Shown piece after piece: positions 10,620-22,800 of a stretch of DNA of 64,000 nucleotides. Where the stretch lies: positions 15,365,603-15,429,602 of the forward strand of contig NC_058161.1 of NCBI RefSeq assembly GCF_020080835.1. The letters run 5' to 3'. The translations under genes were made by a program, and so were the position numbers. Each line of letters starts with the position of its first letter. Positions within the stretch are counted from its first letter, which is position 1. The stretch is from Cotesia glomerata (Eukaryota; Arthropoda; Insecta; Hymenoptera; Braconidae). The notes beneath the pieces are model-generated. The model did no database searches, was not told where the DNA came from, and saw nothing but the letters and a program-made list of their open reading frames with translations.

Positions 10620-13225
10620 AAAAATATATCAAAATGCATGTGGGTACTCAAATGAAAGCTCTTGATGAGTGTAACATCGGGATGAGCTTGTATTGTATCT
10701 TTAAAAACGTCAATAGTTAAAAAAGTACAGTGCAATTTAACAAAAATCATTTTTTAATAGAGCAAAATTTTATTTATTTATAGTTTATAAGTCACAGCAG
10801 TTACATAGTGACTGCAAGATTGCTAGTTATTTATGATGCGAATAAAACACCCTTACGTGTTCCGTTATATCAACTACTTACAATTTGATGCGCATACATA
10901 CGTTGTCTCCGTCGCAGAGTCACTGTGAGAACTCTTTTTACTAAAAAAATAAACATATGGCCGACCAAAATGAGAAAATTCGGTGTGAATGCCAATCAAA
11001 ATGTTTTAATTACAACTAAACGAAGCAATATCAAGCTTTGATATTGAATAGGGTTCTTCATAAAAGTTTAATGACAGGGCTGAAAAAAAAATGAGTCCTA
11101 AAATTGTATATATTTTTAGTTATCTTAACCACACCACCATATTTTGACAGTTATTTCCACTATAAGTTTTAAAAAACGGGTTTTTTTTTCACTAAAATTG
11201 ATAATTAATTTACTAAGCAGTGTTTTTAATTAGTTCAGTAATCATTCTTCTTGCCACCAGTGTATTTTTTTTAATTTGTACGAGGATTATGGATTAAAAA
11301 TACAATTTCTCTTGTCGAGATAGGAAACTTGATTTTTAGGACCCAGTAGAGCTATGCCTGCCTTCGCGCGATCGCGCTTAAGTCATTCAAAATATATGAT
11401 TTTGTTAAAATATGTGATTTTTAAGATAATGGAGATATTTTTAATTCTAGTTGTATGCATCGGTTCTGATGAAAGATCCAGTCTCAGTAGGAAAAGCTAA
11501 AAATCTTTTAGACAAAGCTTTAGCTCAAGATGAATCATATTTACCAGCTGTTTATTATTTGGCTGAAATATATGAACAGGAAATGAATTTAGAATCTGCT
11601 ATTGATTTACTGGAGAAACAAGTTGAAATTCAACCGAATTGCAAATTACACCAAATGTTAGGCGATCTCTGTGCGAGAGTGCACAATGAAGAAAAAGCTT
11701 TAGATCACTATGCAATTGCTTTAAGGTTCGTATTACTTATCATTTATCATGTAATTTAAACTTCGTGTTGGTGTCTTATAAGTAAACTTTGAAACTTTAG
11801 CTTTATCATTTTATTAAAATAGTAAGGTAAATTATCCAGTACTTGAACATATTTTTCAAATTGTTGTAATACAAAATCCCTATATTTATTATGAGTAATA
11901 TGCGCATGTTATAATTATTCAACGATACAGTAATTGATTTCTGTAAGTTCTTTCAATTATAAATCAAAACAATTATATTTTTGTTAACTTAAAAGTTGAT
12001 ATGTCGAGAATAGCCGATAGATGCTATTTTTTTCATGAAAAAGTTACTAAACTGTAAACCGAATAATCTATTTCTAATTCGCCATTTCTAAACTAATTGA
12101 TCCATTTTGCTCATCTTCGAACTCGTTCTAGGTAATTACCCAAAGAATATGTGTACCGAATTTCATCTAAATCCGTTGAGAATTTTAGACGCTATCGTGT
12201 TCACAAGCCGCGTTATATTACATATGTATGTATATATATATATACATAAATATATAAACTTTTGAACCAATGCTAATTTTGAGCTTTACTCGACTACATA
12301 ATAGATAAAATGACAAAATTCCGTGTGGATTTCGACACAAGGACCAATGCAATAGATAGATTTCTACGAAATCTACCTAAAATTAAATACAAATATTTCT
12401 CATTTTTATATGAACATATTAAATATTCATAGTATTATTTTTAATATTAATCAATAATATGTTATAATTCTTTTCATGTTTCAATAAAACGTTGAAAATT
12501 TTTGCTGTGTCTACTGCCATATATTTTATTAGTTCAACTACTGCTTCCGGAGTGTTAAACTACTGCGGCTTGTCAGAATTGATTGTTCAACTACTACTCC
12601 TTTGATAGTCTATCATTAATTCAAAATAGTTTATATTTTCATGAAAATCACTAATTTGAACTAACAATTACATCTTTGTATATTAAAAGTAGGGTCAAAT
12701 ACGTTTTACTTTGAAACCTGTTTGACTACTGGGTACTTTTTTACCTTACTTATTTTCATAAAATATTCTTTTACAAAAGAAAAACTTTTTTTTCTAATAA
12801 CTGAAAAAATTTTCTTCCTTAGAAATTTTTAATTTATAAAAAAAGTACTCAACAGTAAAATTAAACGACGATTTTTATGAATAGTATTTTTTTTATTGTA
12901 ACAGTTTAAAAAATATTTATATTTTTTTTGATCAGTTCTCTATGAATTAGAGTATATTATTTATGATTATCTATACAGTAAGTCATAAATTATTTTTTTC
13001 AGTCTTGATCCTAGCAACAGAAGAGCACTTGAAGGCATGCATCGCTTAGACAGTACAGCTACTAAATTTGAAACGCCATATTATATGAATGTGGGTGAAG
13101 AACATGCTGATACAACTTACGACGTCGGAGACGGCCTACCTGACTCTGATAATGATGAAGCTGTTGAAGAAAGTGAAACAGAAGCAGTTTGGTCTGATAT
13201 GGATTTAGAAGCCAATAGTCAGTAA
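6665..13225 (+). CDS. APC7: Anaphase-promoting complex subunit 7 (TPR protein)
   Basis: Six exons join in phase: 6665-6733, 6814-7143, 8830-9239, 9299-9713, 11451-11725 and 13003-13225. They encode 573 aa, close to the usual APC7 length. The protein is almost entirely helical TPR repeats; examples are GEYRKAESLYKKSIQFRK (N-terminal), KKYQDALHQFRAAIQIKPYR and NEEKALDHYAIALRSLDPSN (C-terminal). The tail after about residue 510 is strongly acidic (DNDEAVEESETEAVWSDMD), as in other APC7 proteins. The conserved LYASVLMKDPVSVGKAKNLL segment starts exon 5. Known role: a TPR scaffold in the arc lamp of the APC/C, the ubiquitin ligase that drives mitotic exit. Introns 2, 4 and 5 are loaded with repeats. 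There are no frame breaks, so the gene appears intact. Confidence 0.95.
7188..7389. repeat. Copy of abundant short TIR repeat (APC7 intron 2)
   Basis: It starts ATGACATTAAAGTTAGCAGT and ends CTTCTAACTTAATTTTTAT. It lies at the beginning of APC7 intron 2, directly before a larger element. Confidence 0.6.
7430..8795 (+). mobile_element. Dispersed element X, copy 1 (inverted relative to copy near 30-33 kb)
   Basis: Segments are shared, in opposite orientation, with 30190-33050. They include ACGTACATGATAA followed by TAACGGCTCAT (about 7918-7946), a TACTATGTAGAATATGTGGT block (about 8450), GATGCTGGCACCACACAAAA (about 8618) and the end near GTGGTCCAGTCACTTAGAA (about 8712). The copy is interrupted at about 7519-7815 by the GC-rich hairpin module and by a poly-T run at about 8108-8132. 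No intact ORF is found. It fills APC7 intron 2. Confidence 0.6.
7519..7815. repeat. GC-rich double-hairpin module, copy A
   Basis: Two direct copies of a ~78-bp block starting CTCGGCTTCGCCTCGG (about 7524 and 7734) flank an inverted structure. AGAAAAATACTATTTCTCC is mirrored by GGAGAAAAATAGTATTCTC, and GGAGGCGGAAAGCGG by a GC-rich counterpart around CTCCGCCCGG. In the sister element near 33 kb, the corresponding flanks are joined without this block, so it is an insertion. Related blocks occur at 30560-30640 plus 31617-31840 and at 62760-63035. Confidence 0.65.
10066..10252. repeat. Imperfect palindrome in APC7 intron 4, copy 1
   Basis: The left arm AAGATATAAGCTCATCCCGA continues through GAGCTTTCATTTGAGTACCC. 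It is mirrored by GGGTACTCAAATAAAAGCTC and a decayed AAGATTATATCTTT end. The centre is an AT-rich TATATG run. A second copy is at 10510-10706. Confidence 0.7.
10510..10706. repeat. Imperfect palindrome in APC7 intron 4, copy 2
   Basis: It has the same arms as the copy at 10066-10252: ACCTTTCATTTGAGTACCCA against TGGGTACTCAAATGAAAGCT, around a (TA)n/(TG)n centre. A fragment of the shared inner sequence lies between the two copies at about 10280-10305. Confidence 0.7.
11825..12746. mobile_element. 922-bp TIR element, AGGTAAA termini, TA flanks (APC7 intron 5)
   Basis: The left end reads TA|AGGTAAATTATCCAGTACT and the right end ACTGGGTACTTTTTTACCT|TA. The interior at about 12080-12380 contains a block related to the dispersed family C (CAAGCCGCGTTATAT and CGAAATCTACC motifs), so the element is composite or has received an insertion. 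No ORF is found. Confidence 0.65.
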
Positions 13226-14442
13226 AATATTGATCATTTTACTTACTAAAAATTAATTGAATAATCGGTGATTGAGTCACTGAGTAAAATAATTTATTTG
13301 TAAAATTTTTTTTTTTAATCTATTAAAAAAATGACGCGCAAAATTTGATACAGTTTTGTAGTAGCAATGAAAGTGCCAATTTGATTTTTTGAGTTGTAAT
13401 TATAGTAATTTCATAGTAAATCATTTTTCAAAAATATAATGGTCTAGAAATGGGGTTCTATGGTGTGGCTTATAAAAAATTTTTTATGATTTGATTGATT
13501 TGAATATTTTATAAATAGCCTATTAGATTTGACTAAATTAAATGACAATATGAAGTTAACAATTTTTAAGTTGAAATTCAATTTTTAATATTAAACTAAG
13601 AAACATTTTGAATTTTTAGTATCAAATTTTGGAAACAATATTTTTAATCCAAACTAATATTCAAATAATTATATTAAATTATAAATATTTCTTCTTTAAG
13701 CAAGATTTCATGATACTGAATTTAATAGGGATATAACAATTTTTTAGATTTTCATAACAATTAAATTATAATGAAAAAATTTAGCAAAAAAATTCCACAT
13801 GGAGAAATATTAAAAAAATTATAAGAATTTCAAGAATTGTTAGTCTGCAAATTTCAGTATCATAAAATTTCAATTAAAATTTAATTTATTATAACATCAA
13901 TTTTGTATATTTATAAATAAATGTGTATTAAACTTTTATTTATTGTAAGTTAAATTTTCTTGGTAACAGTCACAAAAAAAAAAAAGTTAAGTGGTGATTT
14001 AGACAGACTCAATTTTACGAGCTTGGTCTAAAATCTGTGGCGTCACTTTTTATGGACATAGTACTTAAATATTTATTAAAGTCGTTTTTTTTACATATTA
14101 TGGTATGATTATTCTTTATATCTAATTGATATTAGTAATATTAAATTACAGCTTTTTATTTTTTCAGTTAATTAGACATCAAACGAATAAATACATCATC
14201 ATTTTTATAGACCAAAATAGTCGTGCCCTATTTCTAGACCGTTGTAAAATGTAAATGAATTTAAAAAACTAATTAAATAATTTAGTCATATTTTGACGAA
14301 AAAGAAAATCAATTTTTGTTGTTAATTTGTCATATTAAGATTAATATTACAAAACCATTTTTTTTTTACTGTACATAATGCCAGGGTAACGTACTATTTT
14401 TTCTCATTTACTTTTTAAAAATCTTCCTAAAAAAAATTTCTC

Positions 14443-14480
<38 letters not shown>

Positions 14481-15110
14481 CAATACTATTTTCACAAACA
14501 ATAAATCAAGTGATGAAGAAAATAGATTGCGTTATCTTGGAAACATATTAAAAAATTTTTTGTTAATATAATAGTATAATATATGTTTTTATTTTTTATA
14601 CAAACAATTTATACATTCAAAATTATTTGATGGCCCTGTAATTGTTTGATTTTCACAAAAATAAGTCTCCAAATTATTGTATTAAAGTATTTTTTTTTAA
14701 TTATTATAAACATTTATAATTTATAAAAATTTTATATTTATCGTTAATTAGAATAGTAGATAATTTTTAATATAAATTGTAAAAAATAGAAGTGTTAATT
14801 CTAAACTTTCTTATTTATATTTTATACTTATAAAATCGCGGATTTTTCCTACTTATCATTTTAGATAAACCGTATAAATAAAAAATGAAACAATATAAGT
14901 TTCAAGAGTTTTGAATTTTTTATTTCCATAATTTATAAGTTATAATTATACATAATTTTATACAATTATATTTGCCTTTAATGGACATTTATATTCAATG
15001 AAATAAAATTGTATATAATTTTTGTGTAATTGTATATAATCATCATGCATAATTATATATTTTTTTTCCTAGGGTATATATTTAATAAAAAAGGTTTTTG
15101 ATTATTTAGG
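13226..15110. other. APC7 downstream region, no gene seen
   Basis: Just after the stop is AT-rich probable 3' UTR; an AATAAA near 13915 could be used. Decayed copies of the abundant short TIR repeat lie around 13540-13880. A poly-T run lies near 14449-14477. From about 14930 to 15065 there are several short ATAATTATATA-like repeats. I see no coding or RNA gene. Confidence 0.4.
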
Positions 15111-15111
15111 G

Positions 15112-15915
15112 ACAACACGTTATTAAAAGGCAATAATGTCCTAAAATTTATTTTTTATTATATTTTTGCAAATAACAATATGAGACCGACTACAACAAAT
15201 ATATATTCAAAGACATCTACCTAAAAAATAGGATTTGTATAACAGATGAAAGTCATTTGATGATAAAAGCTAAAAATTCATTTAATCTTGATTTTTATTT
15301 AATTTTCCCAACTACGAAATAAATTGAGAAAAGTATTAGGTCGACGAATAATATCTTCAATTGAAGATAATCATGTGAACTTTAAAATAAATTTAATAGA
15401 TTAAAGCTAACTTTTACGGCTTAAAAATTATTTAAAGAAAAAGAGCCGAAATACGTTCTTTGAAAATTTTTTTCAAATTTTTAAAATCACGGAACTAATT
15501 AAAAAAATCATCAAAACTAGACGAATAACAGCTTAAATTACAAGTAATTAAATGAAGTTTGAGATAAATTTGATAGATTTCATCTATCTTTTACACCTGG
15601 AAAATTATTTCCATAAAATATACGAAATTCCAAATTTTTTTTAAATAAAAAAAATTTTCGAACACCCACAACTCGTAAACTAATCCGCCGATTTTGCTCA
15701 TCTTTGAACTTGATCTTAGTATTGATTCACAGAATGAGCCCACAAAATTTCATAAAGATCGATTGAGAACTGTAAGCGCAATCCTGCTTACAAGGCGTGT
15801 TATATCACACAAATACATACATAGACTTCTGAGCCAATGCTATTTTTCAACATTCCTCGATGAAATGAAACATATTATGACAAAATTTTCTAAAGAAATC
15901 TATCTAAAAACACAT
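15112..15915 (+). repeat. Dispersed repeat family C, copy 1
   Basis: It starts ACACGTTATTAAAAGGCAAT and continues through GACATCTACCTAAAAAATAG, GAAAGTCATTTGATGATAAA, CACCCACAACTCGTAAACTA and TATATCACACAAATACATAC. It matches 26473-27290 over nearly its full length with scattered substitutions. Parts of it appear inverted inside the two GGGGGCGTCC elements (about 21290-21655 and 60180-60545). A 79-aa reading frame here is not conserved between copies, so I do not call a gene. Confidence 0.7.
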
Positions 15916-16060
15916 ACAAAAATAATAATTTAGTGTAAAGATAAATATTTATTGAAAATAATTTTTAATATATTTGACATAAATTAAATATCTTTATTGA
16001 CAGTAATGAGAAAATAGTGCATGCGTTTACTATTCTATAATTCATGATAATCGATTAGCT

Positions 16061-16166
16061 ATTTTATTTATAGTTAATTCACATTATATGTGTTACAAAC
16101 TTGACAATAAAAGCATTTCTCAACTAAGCGTTGAGTGCGAATGCGCGTTTGGAAAGAAGAGCTTTC
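16061..16166 (+). other. Candidate non-coding first exon of the rabphilin-like gene
   Basis: This is an island of mixed base composition (16120-16250) in otherwise AT-rich DNA, with a strong donor context (CATCGTA|GTAAGA, after 16166). A matching acceptor TTTTTTAATAG lies near 19152, just before the Rab-effector start codon. Linking the two is inference; the start and extent of the exon are guesses. Confidence 0.25.
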
Positions 16167-17976
16167 ATGACATCGTAGTAAGAACAGCCACCTGTCGATC
16201 CGAGTGTATTCTGATCAAGAGTAGCTCAAAGTAGGCTCCTCTTTCAGAGAAATATAAAAAAATTATATAGTAATAAATTACAAGTGTCAATCATTGCTCA
16301 ATAGTATTAAAAATAGAATTTTTTTTATTGAATTTAAAAATATAAAATTTTACAATATCCTTCGAAAATTATGAAAATTTGGTTTGTTTAAAGTATAATT
16401 TTTGTGTAAAAAATATTTTTTTTTAATTAAACTAAGCGATATGTAGTACAGCAATTATTTTCTTAATAAGTAAAAAATTTTTTTTACTCCAAGGATAATT
16501 TTTTCAATCGCCGAAAACTGCTTGGTTCGTATTAACTTTAAAAAAAATTTTATTTTTACAAATAGATCCTAGTAAAATTTGTTTGTTTAGATAAATTATT
16601 TAATTTTTTTATTAAATATTAAAAAAATGGCTGAAAACTTGTTAATTAATCGTAATTATTATAGTTATCAGAACATAACGGAAGAATACTCAGTATTATT
16701 TTTTTTCTCGTGATAAATAAATACTTAACTATAATATTATATCTTTCAATGATAAAAATAAAATTAACATTGTTTAGGTAAAAAAAAAATATTATAAATA
16801 GAAATGGTAACAGCTGTTATGGTGCGGCACTTACGCCAATTACTAACAGGATATGTATAAATTGATAAGAAATAATAATAGGCATGAAAGTATAAAAAAT
16901 CGGGGAGTAACGTATTTTATTATAATTATAGATCTTGCAGAAAAATCTTTTTTACTATTTTATGTAAATACTTTAGGAGTGATTTTGATGTTCGATTTTA
17001 AATTTTAGATGCGAAGAAATAAAATTTTATTTATTTTGATTTTTACAAGAAACGAATCATCCTCAGTACAAAATTAACAATATATAACTTGTGAACTATT
17101 AATATATTTTTTTTAATAACATTTATACAATCTTTTAGAAGAGTTTTTTTTTTACAAATTAGAGTTCCAACTCAGGATTGTGAAATTTTTTATATAAAAT
17201 TATTGCATAAAGTAAATTTAATTTTTTAATGCAACGCATCTTGCGTTAACTGTTAAAGTTATTATTTTAACAAAAATATTTTGTATTAACTAATTCAATT
17301 TAATTTTTTTTGTAGAAATATTTTGCATTAAAAAATTTAATTCAACTATTAGTGAATTAAAAAAAATATCAATCTTAGCAGTTAATGAAAAATTTTATGT
17401 TAGCTGGCATTTGACCATTTTCTAATTTTTTTTAACAAATAAATTTCTTGCGAAAAATTATTTTTAAAAAATTGCATTTTTAATTTTTTTAATTTCTACA
17501 TGTTAGTTTTTTTTTTTTAATTTTTTTAGCCATAATTTATTTAAAAGAAAATTTTTTTAAGCCATCGAATATCTCCTAAATTAATTTTCATAAAATTTTC
17601 ATTAAAAAATTAAAATTAATGAGCAATAAAACTATCAATACATTAAAAAAATTCGTCGAAAAAAAAATCGTTGATTTAACTCGAATTGACCTACATATGT
17701 GCGTGTTAATATTAGGTCAGCCCAAACTGACATAAATGGAAATGTGTTGCATGTAAGCTTTCCAACCACTTCAATTAACTAAAAGTATATCGAGATCTGT
17801 TGATCATTTTATTTAGTTTGTTATGGGATTATTTTTTAGCCATAAAAAAAAATCTTTTTTTTAATTTCAAAAATTTTTTTAGCGACCTTTTAAAATTGTA
17901 TCTTATCTATTTTTCCTATTTTTCTAGTTATCCATTTCCTAGTTATCTAATTTCCTAGTTATCCATTTTTCAAAGA
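16167..17976. other. AT-rich spacer, no gene seen
   Basis: This is mostly simple AT-rich sequence. A partial copy of the abundant short TIR repeat lies at about 17395-17610. No coding frame, RNA gene or complete element is recognised. Confidence 0.35.
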
Positions 17977-19029
17977 CCCGTGTAAAAAAAAATTGTCCCA
18001 AAAATGTCCCAAGCGTGAGACATCCAAACGTGACACAATTTGGGACATTTTTGGGACAATTTTGGGACATCTCAAAAAAAAAATTAAAAATTTTAAAATA
18101 GTGCGTTTAAGTAATTTTTCGTCGATTTTAGGTATTTTTTTGAAGATTTTCACAATTTCATGACAATTTTACTACAATTTTAAACGGTTTTTAAATGATT
18201 TTGAAGAAGATAATTTATTTTTGCACAGCTGTAGATTTGTCTAGAAATTAATGGATGAAACATTTATTGAACATTTTTGGGACAATTTTAGGACATTTTC
18301 GGAACATTTTTTTAATATTTCGAGGACAATTTTGAACGTTTTTCAAATAATTAAAAAAAAAACAATTTATTTTTGCACGGTTGTAGATTTGTCCTAAAAT
18401 TAATAGATGAAAAATTTTAGGACATTTTTGGGACAACTTGAGGACATTTTTGGGACAACTTTAGGACATTTTTGGGACAACTTTAGGACATTTTTGGGAC
18501 AATTCTGTAATGTTTCTACAACAAACTGTCCTCAAGTTGTCCCAAAAATGTCCTAAAATTTTTCATCTATTAATTTTAGGACAAATCTACAACCGTGCAC
18601 AAATAAATTGTTTTTTTTTTTTTTAATTATTTGAAAAACGTTCAAAATTGTCCTAAAAATATTTAAAAAATGTTCCGAAAATGTCCTAAAATTGTCCTAA
18701 AAATGTCCTAAAATTGTCCCAAAAATGTTCAATAAATGTTTCATCCATTAATTTCTAGACAAATCTACAGCTGTGCAAAAATAAATTATCTTCTTCAAAA
18801 TCATTTAAAAACCGTTTAAAATTGTAGTAAAATTGTCATGAAATTGTGAAGTCTTTTGAAAATCTTCAAAAAAATACCTAAAATCGACGAAAAATTACTT
18901 AAACGCACTATTTTAAAATTTTTAATTTTTTTTAAGATGTCCCAAAATTGTCCCAAAAATGTCCCAAATTGTGTCACGTTTGGATGTCCCACGCTTGGGA
19001 TATTTTTGGGACAATTTTTTTTACACGGG
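17977..19029. mobile_element. 1.05-kb GTCCC-rich fold-back element
   Basis: The left end CCCGTGTAAAAAAAAATTGT and the right end ACAATTTTTTTTACACGGG are inverted complements. Inversion continues for about 500 bp per arm (GAGACATCCAAACGTGACAC against GTGTCACGTTTGGATGTCCC). At the right edge of the left arm (about 18418-18508) there are about four tandem units of TTAGGACATTTTTGGGACAA. Apparent 60-80 aa frames in both arms are mirror images of repeat DNA, not genes. A degraded relative is split at about 22826-23237 and 24837-24871. Confidence 0.8.
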
Positions 19030-19049
19030 GAAGTATTAAGAAATATTGC

Positions 19050-19051
19050 TT

Positions 19052-19096
<45 letters not shown>
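19050..19096 (+). repeat. Long poly-T tract
   Basis: A poly-T run lies at about 19058-19096, directly right of the fold-back element. Similar runs of more than 20 T occur near 8110, 14450, 19770, 32710 and 33547. Some may be poly(A) tails of old retroposed insertions on the minus strand. Confidence 0.6.
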
Positions 19097-19098
<2 letters not shown>

Positions 19099-19217
19099 TT
19101 TACGCATTAATATTTATACCTTCAGATTTTACTTAATATCTTTTTTAATAGTTTCAAGAAGCTATAAGAAATAAATTGATGGTTACGATATAAAAGGAAT
19201 GATAAAATTTTCTGGAA

Positions 19218-19767
19218 ATGGATTCTCAATACATATCGAAAAGTTCGAGGAGTCAAAATCCTAAATGGGTCTGTCCAAGTGATCGTCAATTGGCACTACG
19301 AGCAAAGTAAATTTTTTTATTATTCATTCTACAAAAATATCACAATTGAGGGTAGGCCGTAGTAAATGTATTTTTCTAATTACGTCTTAAATAAATTTTA
19401 AAATCGAATGAAATTTTCTGAATCCAATAAACTAGTTAAATACAAGTTTCTAAAAAATAATATATTATTAGCGATCGCGAAAGCTTTCTAATAGTTAATT
19501 AAAACAATTATTAGAACAATAAAATTTCAGAAAATACAATTACTACGGTCTAGCTTTAATGTATCAAAATATTATATACAGTAAAATTTTCTAAAATCAA
19601 TACATCAAGGCTTGAAATTCATTAGGAGCTAAAATAATAGAGCGTTAAAATGATACAAATTTTACTGTATAGAAATTTCAATGCGTAAATTTGTACTAGG
19701 TATAATTATAAATTTTATTGTACTAATATAAGAATAAACTATTAGTAAATTTTTAATTATTTTTAAA

Positions 19768-19808
<41 letters not shown>

Positions 19809-22800
19809 ATTTATTGTGGATAATTAAAAAAGTTTAGAAATTCATTGGTACACTAAGAAAGAAAAATTTTTTTTGAGAAAAATGAGCAATGTTGTAATAA
19901 GAAATCAATTTATTAGAAAGTTTCAATAATTTTATTTCTTAGCCGAAGAAATAAAAATTTTTCTTAATGTAAATTTCTTGTTGAAAAAAAGTTTTTTTAA
20001 TTTACAAAAAAAAAAAAAAAAAAACAATTTAAGAAATACAACTTGTGGCTTTTTATCTAAAATTGTTTATTCCCAAATCTAGAAAAATTTTTTTTTCAAC
20101 AAGAAAGTTACTGTAAGAAAAATTATGATTTTTTTAGCTAAGAAATGAAATTGTTGAAAATTTTTAACAAATTAAATTTTTATGACAATATCGCTCATTA
20201 AAAAATATAATTTCTCATGTATTGAGATGTGTATTAGTTTGATTTTTTAAAATCACTCATTTATAAAATCTCAGTATTTTATGGGTTAGTTAAATAGATA
20301 TTTTGACTATTTTTAGATGGACGTCTACTCGTGGGCGTAGGTGTGGGTGTACGCATTAAAAATATTTATATAAAGCTTAGATCTGATTGGAGTAAATTGG
20401 TCAATATATTTCTTTTATGAAAAGAATACAAATAGAAAAAAAATTTTTTCGAATTCTTATCGCATTATTTAAAATTTAATTGACTAATTAGTTTCAAAAT
20501 TTAGTAAGACTCTCAAATAGTTGACTGGTACAATTGCTGAAATATTATTTCCTTAAATTTTTTTTATCAGGTAATCTAGACTTCTTAAATCTATTTATTC
20601 GAATTTTATGATCACAGATAAAATTTCATAACTTTTTTTTTTATATAATTTAATTTTTCAGCATAATTTAATTTTTCGGGCCCGAAAGAATTATGAATAT
20701 TGGAAAAGTAGCACTCTACTGTTTTTAATTGCTTGAATAATTTCATTTTAAACTTTTGAGCACTCTGTTCATGAAAATTAAATTAACGCTCACCTTCAAA
20801 TTTAATTTTCTTTCAATTTAAAAGAAAAACTTCCATTAAAATTCTTTTCTTTGAGTTGTAAAATGAAAAAATTTGTTTTTCATGAGAGCTTAAATTTTAA
20901 CGACGAGGGAAAGAAAACTTCTTTGGATCATTGTATTTGAAAGTATACGAAAGGAAAGAGTTCTATAGTGTTAAAAATGTTTTCTCAAATTAAGCCGTCA
21001 GGAATAGGGGGCGTCCATTAATTACGTGAGGTGTTCTAGGGGGGGAGTGGATCATGCTAAATCTTACCAAATCTCACTTAGGAGGAAGGGGGGGATCTTA
21101 ACAAATATCACGTAATTTTTTCTCTAGCAGAAAACAGTGTAAAATTGCGTGAAAAAGTATTTCTATAATAAAATATGGCCAAATTTGACACAATAGTGTT
21201 TGTCGTATTCGTCTGAACCCTGCAGAGCAGCAAAGTAGCGCTCTATTGTTTAATTTGATTATTGATCGATAGGATTCACTAATTTTTTAGGTATAGATTT
21301 CTTTAGAAATCTATCGGTGGTAGCCGGTCTCATGTCGTAATTTTAATACAATTTCATCATAATATGTTTAATTATCTTCAGTTTAAACTATTGTTCGTCG
21401 ACTTTTAATACTTTTTTCAATTTATTTCGTAGTTGAGAAAATTCAAAAAAAATCAATAATAAATTAAATTTTAGCTTTTATCATCAAATGACTTTTATAT
21501 GTAAAAAATCCTATTTTTTAGGTAGATGTCTTTAAATATCTATTTGCTGTAGTCAGTCTCATATCGTTATTTGCAAAAATATAATAAAAAATAAATTTTA
21601 GGACATTACGGCCTTTTAATAACGTGTTTTTTTCAATATTCAAACAAGAAATCTACCTATCCATGTCGGGTGTAGCCGAATGGCACTTTTTTTCTCAATA
21701 ATCCAACCCGTTTACAGCCAAAACATAAATTTTGAATAATCTCGCGTGAGATTAGGGGAGGGGGGAGGGAGTTGAGGAAAATCTTACGAAATCTTATCAA
21801 GGGGGGAGGGGGGGTTAAAAAATTCTCAAAAATGCCTCACGTAATTTATGGACGCCCCCATAAAGATACATAAATTTTGTCTTTTTACATATTACATATA
21901 AATATTTTATATGGGTCATTATTTTTTATCAATTCAGCGAAGTTTTCTCGGTGACCTCTTCAATTTTTTTGATTTTTTGATGTGCTATAGATGCCAAAAA
22001 AAAAGTATCCATTAAATTTTGAGCTTCTCTATCTCCATAGTACCAAAATTGGAGATTCTGAAGAAATATTTTTAAAATGTTCATAACTTTTTTGCATCTA
22101 TAAATTTATAATAATAATAATATCAAGAAATCGAAGGGAGTCGCCAAAAAATTGTCATTGAATTGAAATAGAATGACCCATATATTACACGGAAGACAGA
22201 TTTTAAGATTTTTTAAAATAAATAAGTTGTCACAGAAAAGTAGAGCAGTCAATTTAAAAAATATGTTCTTTGTACTAATTATTTTGTAAAATAAAATACA
22301 AAAATGATGAGGTGTCTCTTGATTTCAATATTATTGTACGCTTTGAGATTAAATATTTATTAAACCAAAAAAGATTAACTATGTGAAGAATAAGTATAAA
22401 ATAAATAATATCACAATTAATTAAATTATAGATTGAAAACTGGATGGTCAGTAAAAAGCTTAACTCTAGACGGTGGATATAATGATTACGCTTGTCATTC
22501 GTCTTGTCCTTCACTTAATAATGGATCTCAAACCTCATCAACCGCTTTGACATCAGAGGAACAAAAACGAATAATCGAGGTAATTACTCTTTTTACTATT
22601 TTCTTAAAGGGATTAGTCTAATTACCGAACATAGCTTATAGAAAAAAAATTTTTATATTTGATAAATTTTAACTTTTGAACTTTGATGGTAAGAAATTTT
22701 TATTTCTACAATAAACATAGTTTGGGTACTTTTTAAATAAATTTTAAAATAGTAGTGTTATGATATGATCAAATACTAAATACTTAATGAGTGGAAAAAT

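Noticed and set aside
15694..15933. 79-aa open frame near 15.8 kb
   Set aside because: It lies inside dispersed family C and is not open in the second copy at 26473-27290.
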